Translations under genes and position numbers: made by a program
Shown: positions 50,601-56,529 of the stretch, piece by piece
Layout: the number at the start of each line of letters is the position of its first letter
Position numbering within the stretch: the stretch's first letter is position 1
Origin: Blastobasis lacticolella
Taxonomy: Eukaryota > Arthropoda > Insecta > Lepidoptera > Blastobasidae
DNA: 64,000 bases
Assembly: GCA_905147135.1 (NCBI GenBank)
Contig: LR990050.1
Location: 818,501-882,500 of the forward strand
Direction of reading: 5' to 3'
Notes under the pieces: model-generated
Database searches by the model: none
Seen by the model: only the letters and a program-made list of their open reading frames with translations
Told to the model about the DNA's origin: nothing

Positions 50601-51558
50601 TTTTAGTGTATGTTGTAAAATTTCATTCGTTTACACTTTATAGTAACACACTTTATAGCATTCATAAAAGTCCAAGGTTAAATCGTGCTCTTTTATTGGT
50701 GTTTTATATTAAGACTTAGTAGATATAAAAAGCAGTTCGTGTTGGTATATTTTTGCCTATAACAAGGACGGGTTATGTTTTTGGGTCCGTCTTTGTATGT
50801 TTGTAATATGATTCTTCATTACCCTATATCGTCTTAACCTACCTTTTTAGAACCTCTCACACATCCATAAAAGACCAACTAAGAGTTAATTTTTTTTATA
50901 AATTATTCTGTTGTTTATTTGAAAGGTGGCACACGTGGCGAAGGGGCTGGCCGAGTGCAGCCGCTACTCACATGTACCTCAGAGACTGGAGACTGAAGAT
51001 GGAGCTCGAAGGTCGGGTCCAAATTTACTCCAAGGCCGTCAGTCCAACGGTAAGAAAATTTCTAAAATCGATACTATTATGAGCAAACCAGATAGATTTA
51101 TTGTAAAATGTGTTATTAGTGCCCAAGCAATATTTCAAAAGTATTCCATGTAGTGATTGGATTTTATAATTAGTTTCTTATTTCTCTTACAGAAATCAAC
51201 AAAGTGTTTCGACCACTCGCAACTAGCCGGCGAAGGTAAAATTGAAGAAAAAGTCACAACCAAACAAGAAGATTCAAATAAAAATATTGATCAGCTCAAT
51301 ACAAGGACATTAAAAAAGGAAATTAGTGAAAAAAGTGAAAATAGTGAGGGAAAACCGTGTGACTGTAAAAATTGTGGGACCAAAAAACGTAACGTATCAG
51401 TATCCACACAAATTAAAACCACACACAATAAATCAGAAATCGGACTCAAAGAAAAGAAGTGTACTTTACGTAGGAAAGATAAGTCGGTTAAAAACAACGC
51501 CGCGATACCAAATATAGGAGCACCGTTAGCAGAACATATTCTCATGAAAACCTTTTAA
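29479..51558 (+). CDS. TMTC1: TMTC1-like protein O-mannosyltransferase, 13 exons, 5'-incomplete
   Basis: Spliced gene. Exons 29479-29656, 34227-34300, 40618-40755, 42524-42700, 43189-43378, 43906-44027, 44328-44492, 47869-47982, 48448-48591, 49595-49794, 50393-50558, 50926-51049 and 51193-51558 join without a frame break into 718 codons plus TAA. Family knowledge: TMTC proteins are ER multi-pass enzymes that transfer mannose, probably from dolichyl-phosphate-mannose, to Ser/Thr of cadherin-type domains; a membrane core is followed by luminal TPRs. Seen: HPVHTEA then VAGVVGRADVLA, SMLAKETG, FSTQDNPAAF (TMTC-specific domain), [26 protein letters not shown], then TPR-like repeats. LPQNAKLHYNFANFL and ASAHNNIGTL resemble vertebrate TMTC1 as I remember it, so the paralogue call is moderately sure and the family call very sure. 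The TPR array is short and the last exon is a Lys-rich tail. N-terminal exons were not found. Introns range from 143 bp to 6.3 kb and are full of transposons. Confidence 0.9.
30135..30487 (+). mobile_element. LINE-3-type 3' end
   Basis: CTCCGACGATGGGAAAGAT, GTTGGGGTTCTTCGAAAGGC, CCTCCCAAGCCAATAAAAA. It differs from the 3985 copy by an apparent ~30-bp internal insertion near 30300. It lies in the TMTC intron between exons a and b. Confidence 0.75.
30861..31305 (-). mobile_element. Non-autonomous Helitron, expanded copy
   Basis: ACTAGTGGACCGCCGCGACT at the left (3') end and TTGTTCTATACTATGTATG at the right (5') end. The interior carries a CTACCC-type expansion (30892-30945) and a T/C-rich block (31090-31190) not present in the 8148 copy. 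It lies in TMTC intron a-b. Confidence 0.62.
31945..32380. repeat. 143-bp tandem repeat, three decayed units
   Basis: GTTCAA/GTTCAT marks at 31945, 32088 and 32231 give a constant 143-bp period. Each unit has a CACTTGTCATACAAATGTG-like start, a TTCTCGAAACTGCC-like core and an AAGGTGCT(C/G/A)AAC end. Divergence rises in the third unit. TMTC intron a-b. Confidence 0.85.
32957..33200 (-). mobile_element. LINE 3' end with (ATTTC)n tail
   Basis: TGAAATGAAATGAAATGAAA is followed by TACATTTATTGTCTCAGGAC, matching the tail arrangement of the LINE at 44672. The rest (GCCACGGCCTGAGCCGCGGC) is GC-rich and contains no ORF. Confidence 0.55.
33799..33880 (+). mobile_element. Helitron 5' end, truncated
   Basis: TCTATACATAATATAAAACA followed by CCCGCCATCTGTCCCTATGT matches the 5' end of the Helitron copies above, then diverges. 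It lies in TMTC intron a-b. Confidence 0.6.
33989..34020. repeat. Perfect 14-bp hairpin, GGGG loop
   Basis: TGTAACATGAAGGA, GGGG, TCCTTCATGTTACA. It is immediately followed by a second hairpin. TMTC intron a-b, just upstream of exon b. Confidence 0.9.
34021..34050. repeat. Second adjacent hairpin, 13-bp arms
   Basis: AAATACGTACAGT, loop CTTA, ACTGCACGTATTT: 12 of 13 pairs. It starts at the base after the preceding hairpin. Confidence 0.88.
34227..34300 (+). CDS. TMTC1: TMTC exon b: VAGVVGRADVLA motif and transmembrane helix
   Basis: Visible residues 60-83 plus two bases of a split Arg. It reads VAGVVGRADVLACIFFLSS, the TMTC continuation of HTEA in the previous exon. The acceptor is TTCCGCAG and the donor is AG|gtaagt. 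This 74-bp exon is too short to stand out by ORF length; the family motif identifies it. Confidence 0.9.
34395..34545 (+). repeat. Interspersed repeat family D, internally deleted
   Basis: GGCAGAGTAGAATAGCACCA and CGACTAATGTTTTCGAGGCA, then it jumps to GACTGTTACGGGCTGTGATG. It begins about 95 bp after TMTC exon b. Confidence 0.7.
34983..35115 (+). mobile_element. LINE-1-type 3' end, old copy
   Basis: Diverged match: ATGGGCAACGTATTGGCG, TGATGTC-like and CACTTTCCATTAGGTGGCC, then poly(A). It lies in the TMTC intron between exons b and c. Confidence 0.72.
36325..36482 (+). mobile_element. LINE-1-type 3' end
   Basis: TTCAAGAGGTATATTAGAAG through ACTTTCCATCAGGTGGCCC to poly(A). Confidence 0.82.
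36600..36855 (-). mobile_element. LINE-2-type 3' end, minus orientation
   Basis: Complement of the family: GCATTTGACCGCCATCTCAC at the 3' end, TTCACTCTAGCCTTGAAGGC, and ACGCATTCCATTCCTTAGAG further 5'. Confidence 0.72.
36893..37038 (+). mobile_element. LINE-1-type 3' end
   Basis: Begins at GAGGTATATTAGAGGTCTC and ends CATAATAAAAAAAAC. It abuts a minus-oriented LINE-2 fragment. Confidence 0.82.
37625..37825 (-). mobile_element. LINE 3' end, minus orientation
   Basis: CTCGGCCCGCCTGATGATAA and GTAGTTCATTCCACAACCTT look like the complement of a LINE ORF end and 3' UTR ('LWNELP..'-like region). Single copy in the window. Confidence 0.45.
38298..38555 (+). pseudogene. LINE-1-type 3' end with RT C-terminus
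   Basis: Begins TCTGTTGGTCACCACGCGAA, as does the homologous stretch at 11955. It encodes the same C-terminus ending ADVHRRR, then the 3' UTR and a poly(A)-rich end. Confidence 0.83.
38615..38835 (-). repeat. Interspersed repeat family E
   Basis: Complement of the 16078 copy over its whole length, from AACGGATTTTAATGAAACAA to the TTTTTTCGTCGGAGGTTA end. It lies just after a LINE-1-type 3' end. Confidence 0.68.
39845..40140. repeat. GC-rich probable transposon remnant in TMTC intron b-c
   Basis: Clearly richer in G+C than the flanks (CACCGCTGCCCCCCGGAATG, CTTCCGCAGCTGAGGCCAAA) and without a long open frame. It reads like a decayed retroelement antisense strand. I cannot name the family. Confidence 0.4.
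40618..40755 (+). CDS. TMTC1: TMTC exon c: SMLAKETG loop and helix
   Basis: Visible residues 85-129. The frame starting PTSNKKCVWLSITLGALSM continues to LAKETGVTVLLLNLAIDFY, matching the TMTC 'SMLAKEQGITVL' block. The acceptor is TCTTGCAG and the donor AGGAG|gtaaaa, both in phase with neighbours. The opposite strand has a longer open frame here, but it is a shadow. Confidence 0.9.
40798..41015 (+). mobile_element. SINE A fragment interrupted by a LINE 3' end
   Basis: SINE body (TTTGTAACCATGATCCAATC, GAGGTCAGATGACAGTCGCT) to about 40890, then a foreign segment ending in poly(A) at 40970, then the SINE 3' part (TGGATCATGGCCAAGACG). It lies in the TMTC intron between exons c and d. Confidence 0.78.
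40893..40971 (+). mobile_element. LINE-3 3' end inserted in SINE A
   Basis: Shares GGACGACGGTAGCCGCTTTC and GTGCCTCCCTAGGCAA plus a poly(A) run with the LINE-3 copies at 3985 and 30135. Confidence 0.65.
42215..42495 (-). mobile_element. RTE-like fragment in TMTC intron c-d
   Basis: GGATAGGCCTCCCGCAGAGA, TTCCACATCCAGCTGGTACC and CTGCCCACTGCCACTTAAGC are words of a common lepidopteran interspersed repeat. Related pieces occur at 18838-18950 and 5215-5375. It ends just before TMTC exon d. Confidence 0.5.
42524..42700 (+). CDS. TMTC1: TMTC exon d: helix and start of TMTC-specific domain (DNPAAF)
   Basis: Visible residues 131-188. A cytosolic-looking Lys-rich stretch (TLKIEKKC) is followed by a hydrophobic helix (VLVSLALLVCLRLALL) and then QGTWPSFSTQDNPAAF. 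The last part is the entry to the TMTC-specific domain (formerly DUF1736). The acceptor is CCTTCACAG and the donor GTCAG|gtaggc. Confidence 0.92.
43189..43378 (+). CDS. TMTC1: TMTC exon e: TMTC-specific domain, LSHDWQMGS
   Basis: Visible residues 190-252. It starts LMTFCYLAAFNWWLLLCPW and contains [13 protein letters not shown], a block shared across TMTC proteins, followed by a helix (LLTCAAFGALLLLGY). It ends phase 0 at GAG|gtgaga. Confidence 0.92.
43906..44027 (+). CDS. TMTC1: TMTC exon f: [18 protein letters not shown] helix
   Basis: Visible residues 253-292. The frame VQRHTPAVIGLLFLVIPFV leads to PATNLLVTVGFVIAERVLY and IPS, a hallmark TMTC segment ('[23 protein letters not shown]'). 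The short acceptor AACAG is placed by frame and by homology. The donor is CCCAG|gtatgc. Confidence 0.88.
44107..44221. mobile_element. Palindromic MITE-like element in TMTC intron f-g
   Basis: TACCGCCTATCTCC..TGTACG at the left mirrors CGTACAATCGGAGATAGGTG at the right (about 20 of 23 positions). An inner pair, TTTTGTTGCAATTG and CAATTGCATCAAAA, extends the stem (13 of 14). The 115-bp unit sits about 80 bp after exon f. Confidence 0.65.
44328..44492 (+). CDS. TMTC1: TMTC exon g: last transmembrane helices and HRRNADWRD
   Basis: Visible residues 294-347. Two hydrophobic helices (VGGVIITAYG.. and AFLVVGLAVLAASGAA) are followed by [16 protein letters not shown], the conserved junction between the membrane core and the TPR part in TMTCs. 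The acceptor is TTTTGCAG and the donor AG|gtacaa. The next intron (3.4 kb) carries an antisense LINE and a Helitron. Confidence 0.92.
44672..47125 (-). mobile_element. 5'-truncated LINE with (ATTTTC)n 3' tail
   Basis: The element carrying the RT ORF. Its 3' UTR runs from 45475 down to about 44672. On the - strand it ends with an AATAAA-containing stretch followed by CATTTTC-type repeats, a tail also seen at 32957-32985. The right (5') boundary near 47125 is approximate, since the pol frame meets a stop there. I could not define a convincing target-site duplication. A GC-rich block at 44795-44990 falls in the presumed 3' UTR. Confidence 0.6.
45476..47083 (-). CDS. LINE reverse transcriptase ORF (CR1/Jockey-type), 5'-truncated
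   Basis: An open frame of 535 residues on the - strand, read from a TTG; the frame stays open about 40 bp further upstream. RT blocks in order: FRPVSIL (~94-100), GFTKGRNT (~131-138), DLSKAFD (~165-171), GVPQGSILGP (~221-230) and the catalytic FADDTS (~253-258). A C-terminal part of about 280 residues resembles the thumb and tail of CR1/Jockey ORF2. The N-terminal apurinic endonuclease is missing, so this is a 5'-truncated copy that could not retrotranspose unaided. It lies antisense in the TMTC intron between exons g and h. The absence of internal stops points to recent insertion. Confidence 0.93.
   Translation of the reverse strand: MLKENIGACENGFCYSKVDAKTIIKAFKSIKLKNTEDIWGMSVRVISTVVDILAPYLAYIFNACVEVGVFPDLMKISKVVPLFKSGCKNSLNNFRPVSILPVFSKIFEKIMLSQMIVHFNSNKLFHQQQYGFTKGRNTTEAGISLIQQIFGAWEEHHNAVGVFCDLSKAFDCVNHSTLLLKLKHYGFTHDSLEMMKSYLEGRVQKVNVNGELSAGGKVSIGVPQGSILGPFLFLVYINDLPYMVQNIAGIVLFADDTSLIFKINRKDNNIDEVNCVLQNVLHWFTINNLVLNSKKTKCVHFCLPNVQSNQCNVILDKTQLELVEKTTFLGVNIDSKIQWGPHIESLASRLSSAAFAVWRIRRLTDVNTARLVYYSYFHSIMSYGIILWGKCADSDIIFKLQKRAVRAIYGLRRRDSLKELFKEIDVLTFSSQYIFDNIMYVRKHITQFAKNTDIHNVNLRNKNKLVTPLFRLSKVNSSFMGNCIRFYNHIPECIINLPELQFKDKVKTTLMKKAYYKIDEYINDKNVWCTTSSSK
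47374..47586 (+). mobile_element. Complete non-autonomous Helitron, 213 bp
   Basis: Starts TCTTTATATATATAATT (5' TC) and ends CGGGTCCGCTAG (3' CTAG). Just before the end is a hairpin with GACAG/CTGTC stem (47562-47579 region). It sits between A (47373) and T (47587), the expected A^T target with no duplication. No coding capacity. It lies in TMTC intron g-h, about 280 bp upstream of exon h. Confidence 0.82.
47869..47982 (+). CDS. TMTC1: TMTC exon h: first TPR
   Basis: Visible residues 349-385. ADLVTLPQNAKLHYNFANF opens a TPR helix pair, ending in AIKHYKEAL. This is close to the first TPR of TMTC1 as I recall it. The acceptor is TGTTCCAG and the donor AG|gtaaca. Confidence 0.9.
48448..48591 (+). 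CDS. TMTC1: TMTC exon i: TPRs
   Basis: Visible residues 387-433. It reads LWPSYASAHNNIGTLVSG, then AEHHFLQAIKFNKYHVNAH and YNLGKLY. The TPR consensus positions (NxG, A..F..AI, A..NLG) are evident. The acceptor is ATTTTCCAG and the donor AA|gtgagt. Confidence 0.9.
49595..49794 (+). CDS. TMTC1: TMTC exon j: degenerate TPRs
   Basis: Visible residues 435-500. KSGRAAQAISMLEKCIWLQ completes a TPR. A more divergent helical stretch follows (VHALMELMTLTPEQRKQ.., WEHYVLYGNWYRDR). The acceptor is AATTTTTAG and the donor AGAG|gtaagt. Only one base of the next codon is used, so the phase changes here; the downstream exon matches it. Confidence 0.88.
50393..50558 (+). CDS. TMTC1: TMTC exon k: divergent TPRs
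   Basis: Visible residues 502-555. MPLQASKFYLEATRLSF and STALMYRSLGQKSRTLQLL look like TPR helices weakly matching the C-terminal TPRs of TMTC1 (LYRSLG...). Family consensus residues are fewer than in exons h and i. The acceptor is TTGTTACAG; the donor AG|gttcgt is slightly non-consensus. Confidence 0.85.
50926..51049 (+). CDS. TMTC1: TMTC exon l: end of helical repeats
   Basis: Visible residues 557-597, frame WHTWRRGWPSAAATHMYL to VQIYSKAVSPT. It is Trp- and Arg-rich and helical-looking, with no clear TPR consensus. The frame is set by the phase of exon k and confirmed by the phase-0 donor ACG|gtaaga leading into the last exon. A longer open reading in another frame across this exon is a shadow. 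Confidence 0.78.
51193..51558 (+). CDS. TMTC1: TMTC terminal exon: lysine-rich tail and stop
   Basis: Visible residues 598-718. After the acceptor TTCTCTTACAG the frame is open for 121 codons to TAA 51556-51558. The tail is rich in Lys, Ser, Asn and Thr, likely disordered, with a small Cys cluster (PCDCKNCG) and no TPR or membrane segment. I know of no comparable tail in vertebrate TMTCs. The join is phase-consistent, and the absence of stops over 366 bp of AT-rich DNA supports real coding. Confidence 0.78.
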   Translation, partial: KSTKCFDHSQLAGEGKIEEKVTTKQEDSNKNIDQLNTRTLKKEISEKSENSEGKPCDCKNCGTKKRNVSVSTQIKTTHNKSEIGLKEKKCTLRRKDKSVKNNAAIPNIGAPLAEHILMKTF

Positions 51559-51780
51559 GTTCTACTGACAGTATAAAATAGAAATCAAAAAAAGAACAGT
51601 CCCCCTAATAAACAAATGACGCTATCTAGAATACAAAAAGGGAGAACAAAATAAAATCTGCCAGAAGAAATTGCCGTAAAATTAAACAAATGAACAAAAT
51701 TAAATAGAATCTCGGGGAGGGGAACGCAAAGATTGAGAAGTGTAATACAATAAAGGAAGGGGACTTTTCATGCCAAACGA
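51559..51780 (+). promoter_or_regulatory. TMTC 3' UTR with candidate poly(A) signals
   Basis: AATAAA hexamers at 51607-51612 and 51749-51754 follow the stop codon. Either could direct cleavage; the second is followed by a G-rich and then T-rich stretch. Further AATAAA hexamers occur near 52200 and 52440, so the true 3' end needs transcript data. Confidence 0.45.
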
Positions 51781-52835
51781 CATAACAATGAAATTAAATG
51801 AATTAACAAGATAAATGAATTTGGAATCTCTGAACTTCATATTTAAGACAACGGCTGTTTGTATTTTGTGTACGTTATATTTTCTTTACAATTTCTTTTG
51901 AAGTGTGATAGAGTGTGGTTGTTTTGTAAAATATGTGGCAAAATTCACGCCTGTGATTTTGGCAAGAACATTATTTTTATCAAAGTACCCATTAAGTACG
52001 CTGACAATATCGCAAGATTAAACGTAATAAGTATTGGGCTTAAACATTTTATGACCGTTGCTGTACTTTTGCTGATTATATTAATAATTAATCTGGGCCA
52101 TAAAATGTTTAAACACAGTTTAATTAGATAGAAATCTAATAATTAAAATAATTGTAGGAGAGAAAGAATATATTTTTGTCAAAGAATAGTCGGTTTGTAA
52201 TAAAGTGCACAATGTTTTTACGCTAGATCTAGATTGTCTTAAACGCATACGGCTAAGGAATGTGCCATTTGTAGATGATAAAGCTTGCCTTATATAGGAA
52301 GTACTAATGCTTGAAAGAGTTGAAAAGACCGTGACGAAGTAAGTGGGGTATCTTCACAAGAGGCTGTATCTAATTTCAAATATAAAATGAACTCAATAAT
52401 ATAAGAATAAGATGTAAATAATAAATATTTTTTAAGCATAGAAATAAAGGCACACAACAATGCTTTGGATGTACTGAGGAATAAACAATTGAATTGCTCT
52501 CAGTCGTTTCATTTTACGTTCCGGAGGCTGGCACCCTAATCCCATGAAATCGTTCGAATACAATGTAGAAATACAAGTTGACATCTTTGTTCCGAAGGGT
52601 TTACACTGTGCAAAGTGTGAAAGGACGCTCGGCGTTATTATTTACCGACGCAACTGGATTAGGGACACCCGAAAGGAAATGGAATAAAGAACTTTGTTCA
52701 ATAATATATAAAGTTGAATAAGATTTGAGTCGAGTTTCATTATAAGCGTAGCTCTAACTTACTTATGTTACAAATGTGTAAATTCTTCAATATTATGGTA
52801 GTGCTCCAGCGACCAATCTTAGGGTCAATATTATG

Positions 52836-53305
52836 GTCGTGCTCCCGCGCGCGAGGGCCCGGAGTTCGCATTGACCGTAATCCAGGATTTGACAGATCAG
52901 GTAATTACAGTGGAGCGGCTGCCGTCTGACCTCCGTGAGACTGTTCTCGTGCATGAGGGCCCGGAGTCCGCCTAGAGCCTAGACCATAATCCAGGATTTG
53001 GCAAATTAGGTAATTACAGTGATGCGACTGTTATCTGACCTCCATGACCCTGTTCTCGCAATCAAGGGCCTGGGGTCCGCCTAGACCACAATTCAGGATT
53101 TAGCAGATCGGGTAATTATGGTGAAGTGACTGCCATCTGACCTTCGTGACCCTGATAACGGGAGAATCTGAGTAGATTGGATCACGGTTACACATTCTGT
53201 CGTCTGATTGTGCAGATCTCAACACGACGTTTTTCCTCACCCTAAGAGTATCGATTAGTGATACATAACTCAGAAAAGAGTCATTGGTACAAGGCGGCAT
53301 TGAGG
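52836..53305 (-). mobile_element. SINE A with triplicated 3' module
   Basis: The 3' module (GAGGGCCCGGAGT.CGC ... CCAGGATTTG ... CTGACCTCC) occurs three times in tandem, at about 52836-52942, 52943-53051 and 53052-53153, a period near 107 bp. One middle module follows, and the copy breaks off in the head. Confidence 0.85.
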
Positions 53306-53309
53306 TTAC

Positions 53310-54574
53310 GGAAAGAAAGCGGCCTCCATACAAATGAAGTTTGACTACAATTTCCATATTAATTGAATCAAAGCCAATTAAATTTTGTAAACACGATTTG
53401 TCTGTGTTTCTCAGTTTTCGTTAAAATATATCGTTTCAAAGTTGCACGGGATTTAAATATTTCAATACAAATTTTTAATCCTATTTGACATTAAAACAAA
53501 ACACCTATTTTAAAAGTTTACATGCCATTAATTGGTGAGATGTGTTATTCTTGTTTTAAATATTGTGACCTTATTTATTTACCATATTATCTCGAGCAAA
53601 TAAATAATTTGTATTCGTAACGAGAATCTAACAAATCACAGACATAGGTATTCGTTTTTAAATCTTTGTTTGATTAATATATAAATTATAAACAAACTTC
53701 GATTGTATTTAGCCCGTCTTCATTCCGTAATCAACCTATGCCTCTCGGTTGAGAGTCGGGCCCACTAGCCATAAGGCCGTCGACGCTCTCAAAAACATCT
53801 GAATGGATTTAGAAAGTATGGCCCATAAATAGTTTGTAACCTGGGAGGTTGGTGTACAGGCGGTCAGTACAGGTGACGTTCCTTTAGAAGGAAAATGACT
53901 GGGGGCTCAAGGTCAAATAACATCGACAGGGGTACGACTTGCAGAACACCAGATCAGCAGAAGCTACAAAAGCGTCGTACGATGAAGTCTGGATCGGAAA
54001 GGTGAGCTACGAAGTTATGACGTACAAGCCGCAAATTGAGCATTTAATTTTACTCCCAGTGGGTACGGCAGGTGCAGGTGTAGGAAAGGTGTACAAACCA
54101 TTCAACTTATGGGTCGAATGGCAGCTTAAGTCTTAATGACTGGGATATGTATAATTCCAGCCGCCAATGTTGGCAAGCGAAGATGAAGAAGGTGAATTAC
54201 CCACCTGGCCGAGTTGCTGTGACCAGGGGACCGAAGTCCAATAGACGCTCTTTGGATCTTGTATATAAGTATTGTAGATGGAACACTCCGTTAGCGCGAT
54301 GTAGATTTGACAATTGCTGTCATGCTGATTGTCTTGCCAACTCGTGTCTGTGAGCTCTGATCGATTCACTGTGGAGATCGCTACAGATCGTATACAAGAA
54401 AATGGTTAGCAACGTTTTTCTGTTGTATATTATAAATACTGCCATCTCCAACTGCCAAGCGTGGAGAATATAGTAAAACTCGGCACTGGTGTGGAGGAGG
54501 CTTAAATTTAGCAGTAAACTGTTCCGAGCTGTTGAATACTTTCGGAAAACCAAAGAAAAATCTCAATATAACTG
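53310..54574. other. No gene recognised downstream of TMTC
   Basis: Contains fragments that read like decayed transposon DNA (GTTGGTGTACAGGCGGTCAG near 53850; GCGTGGAGAATATAGTAAAA near 54460, reminiscent of family D). No credible coding exon. Confidence 0.4.
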
Positions 54575-54705
54575 TTTCAGCATTTAGTACCTAAGAAGAA
54601 TGTCACTGTTGTCTGTAGGCTAGCTATACATATACTTGAATGTTTGTAGTGCCGCTGATAACCACGGGCCTTCAAAGATTAAACGCTGTCTATGCAAGGC
54701 TAGAC
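54575..54705 (+). repeat. Two-copy repeat (with 59950-60085)
   Basis: CATTTAGTACCTAAGAAG, TGTCACTGTTGTCTGTAG and TGATAACCACGGGCCTTC recur in the same order and spacing at 59950. Class unknown. Confidence 0.6.
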
Positions 54706-55324
54706 GCAGAGTTTTTATACCAGGTTAGACGTTAGTGTGCTGTCTAGAGCACAGTGCAACAGCACTAAACTTGCACTGAATCTGCACTCGACTTGTACCA
54801 ATCTTGCACTTGGATTGCACCGAGTTTACCGCCTGCCGGCGAACGTAAACCGATTCTAAAGTATGTAAATGCTTTCAGTTGCATCTACGCCCGTTAAAGC
54901 ATACAGAGTTTGTCAACATCTATTGCATAAAACATTTTATCTATGAGGCGACTCCATCAGTGTAAAAGCGATGTTTATGTTGGAATCAATTTTAATAACA
55001 TGAAAAACCGGATAACTTAGTAAGTTTTATTATACTGTATCGACTATCAAGGCTCGGGCCATTTAATGCAATGTACTTAAAATGACACAACACCGATTTT
55101 CGAATTATATCGTAAAGTTTATCTCAAATGAGATAATCCATGCTTATAAATATAAGGATGTCAAGTTTGTAAGGATGGATGGACGTTTGTTGCTCTTTTG
55201 TACAAAAACTGCTGAACGGATTTTTATGAAATTTGGAATTAATAAAGCTTATAACCCAGAATAGTACCCAGAGTAGTAGTAGTAGTCTATAATTTATCCG
55301 CAAATATACTTAATATGGTTAATA

Positions 55325-55558
55325 TTCAACTAATGTAGGCACATAACTCGGGAAATAGTTATTGGATGGTTATACATTCAGTCGTCTGAATGAGCAGGTT
55401 TTATCACGATGTTTTACCTCGCCATAAGAGCATCGGTAAGTGTTCAACTAATGTAGGTACATAACTCGGGAAATGGTCATTGGTACCGAAATGGGAACAT
55501 CTGTACCTCTCACTTAGAGCCGCACCCGCTAGTCTCTAGGCCACGGACGCTCCAAAAG
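55325..55558 (-). mobile_element. SINE A with duplicated inner block
   Basis: ACATAACTCGGGAAAT occurs twice (near 55342 and 55462), bracketing one middle module. A decayed tRNA-like head complement lies at 55505-55555 (GCCACGGACGCTCC). The 3' module is missing. Confidence 0.8.
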
Positions 55559-55805
55559 ACGATTATTATATAAACAAATACTGAACCCACGACCCCCAGA
55601 ACAGCACCAGTAGGCTGTCTACCTACTAAGCATTACCATCTAAGCCAGGCCACTCACAGAAACACAAGAAAAAACCCTTACCGTTTATGATTTTAACGAT
55701 AGTGGCCTAGTGCTGGTAAATCGTCACCATCATGCCACGCCCCGGCAAGAAGAACGGTCAGAAATTAACCGAGGTCCTATTATGGTAATGTATGAAATCC
55801 GTAGT

Positions 55806-56275
55806 TGGCCGTATGATGCCCGGCAGAGTAGAATAGCACCAACCCCACGCACGAGCCGCTTTGATTCAACTTTTATAATGGAATGGAACACGTTGCCTGC
55901 GAGTGTGTTCCCTGATCAATATAATCTGGATGTCTTCAAGACTAGAGTGAATAGTTTGTTACAAGACGGGCATGCTTTATCTTCGGCCGCATCGTCACTT
56001 ACCAACAGGTGAGATTGTGGTCAAATGCCTTTCTTGTCAAACATAAAAAAATTAATTACTAAAATACCCCTTATACTCGTGTGTGTCGTTATATGCGACT
56101 AACGTTTTCCAGGCGAAAGTAAAGTAAAGACTGGGCATTATAATATTTATAACACTGCAATCTTCAGCCCCCTGCCAAGCCTGGAGATTATAGCGATAAC
56201 CTCCCATTTCGTGGGAGAGGCTCTAAGTCCTGTATGACATGACAGTGGACTTATATGGCCTGTAAAGATGAAGAA
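55806..56275 (+). repeat. Family D copy split by a LINE-2 3' end
   Basis: Left part: CCCGGCAGAGTAGAATAGCA at 55820. Right part resumes near 56063 with CCCCTTATACTCGTG and continues to GTGGGAGAGGCTCTAAGTCC. Confidence 0.65.
55845..56062 (+). mobile_element. LINE-2-type 3' end inserted in another repeat
   Basis: GAACACGTTGCCTGCGAGTG, TCTTCAAGACTAGAGTGAAT, CGGCCGCATCGTCACTTACC, then AT-rich sequence. It interrupts a family D repeat, whose two halves lie on either side. Confidence 0.75.
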
Positions 56276-56364
56276 ATCCATAGAAACGTGTCTAATCTTA
56301 TATTATCAAACAACGTCCGTAGACCATTTTCCAAACCCGTAGTTTTTTTTATATTAAATAATAA

Positions 56365-56520
56365 TCGTCTTGGCGTCATTATTCCGGTTGTGATTTCGCG
56401 TACAAGGGCCCGGGATTCGCCTTATCCGTCCATTATCCAGGATTTGGCAGATCATGGAATTACAGTGGAGCTTGGTTACTTCGTTACTATATGACAGGAG
56501 AACCTGGCCTGATTAGATAA
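56365..56520 (-). mobile_element. SINE A 3' fragment
   Basis: Minus 3' half: CTTGGCGTCATTATTCCGGT, ACAAGGGCCCGGGATTCGCC, TCCAGGATTTGGCAGATCA. Confidence 0.8.
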
Positions 56521-56529
56521 CGAAAATCG

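Noticed and set aside
51859..52131. 90-codon ORF with hydrophobic segment and KCDRVWLFCKICGK
   Set aside because: It lies downstream of the TMTC stop in the probable 3' UTR or flank. AT-rich and without a recognisable family; chance ORF is the simpler reading.
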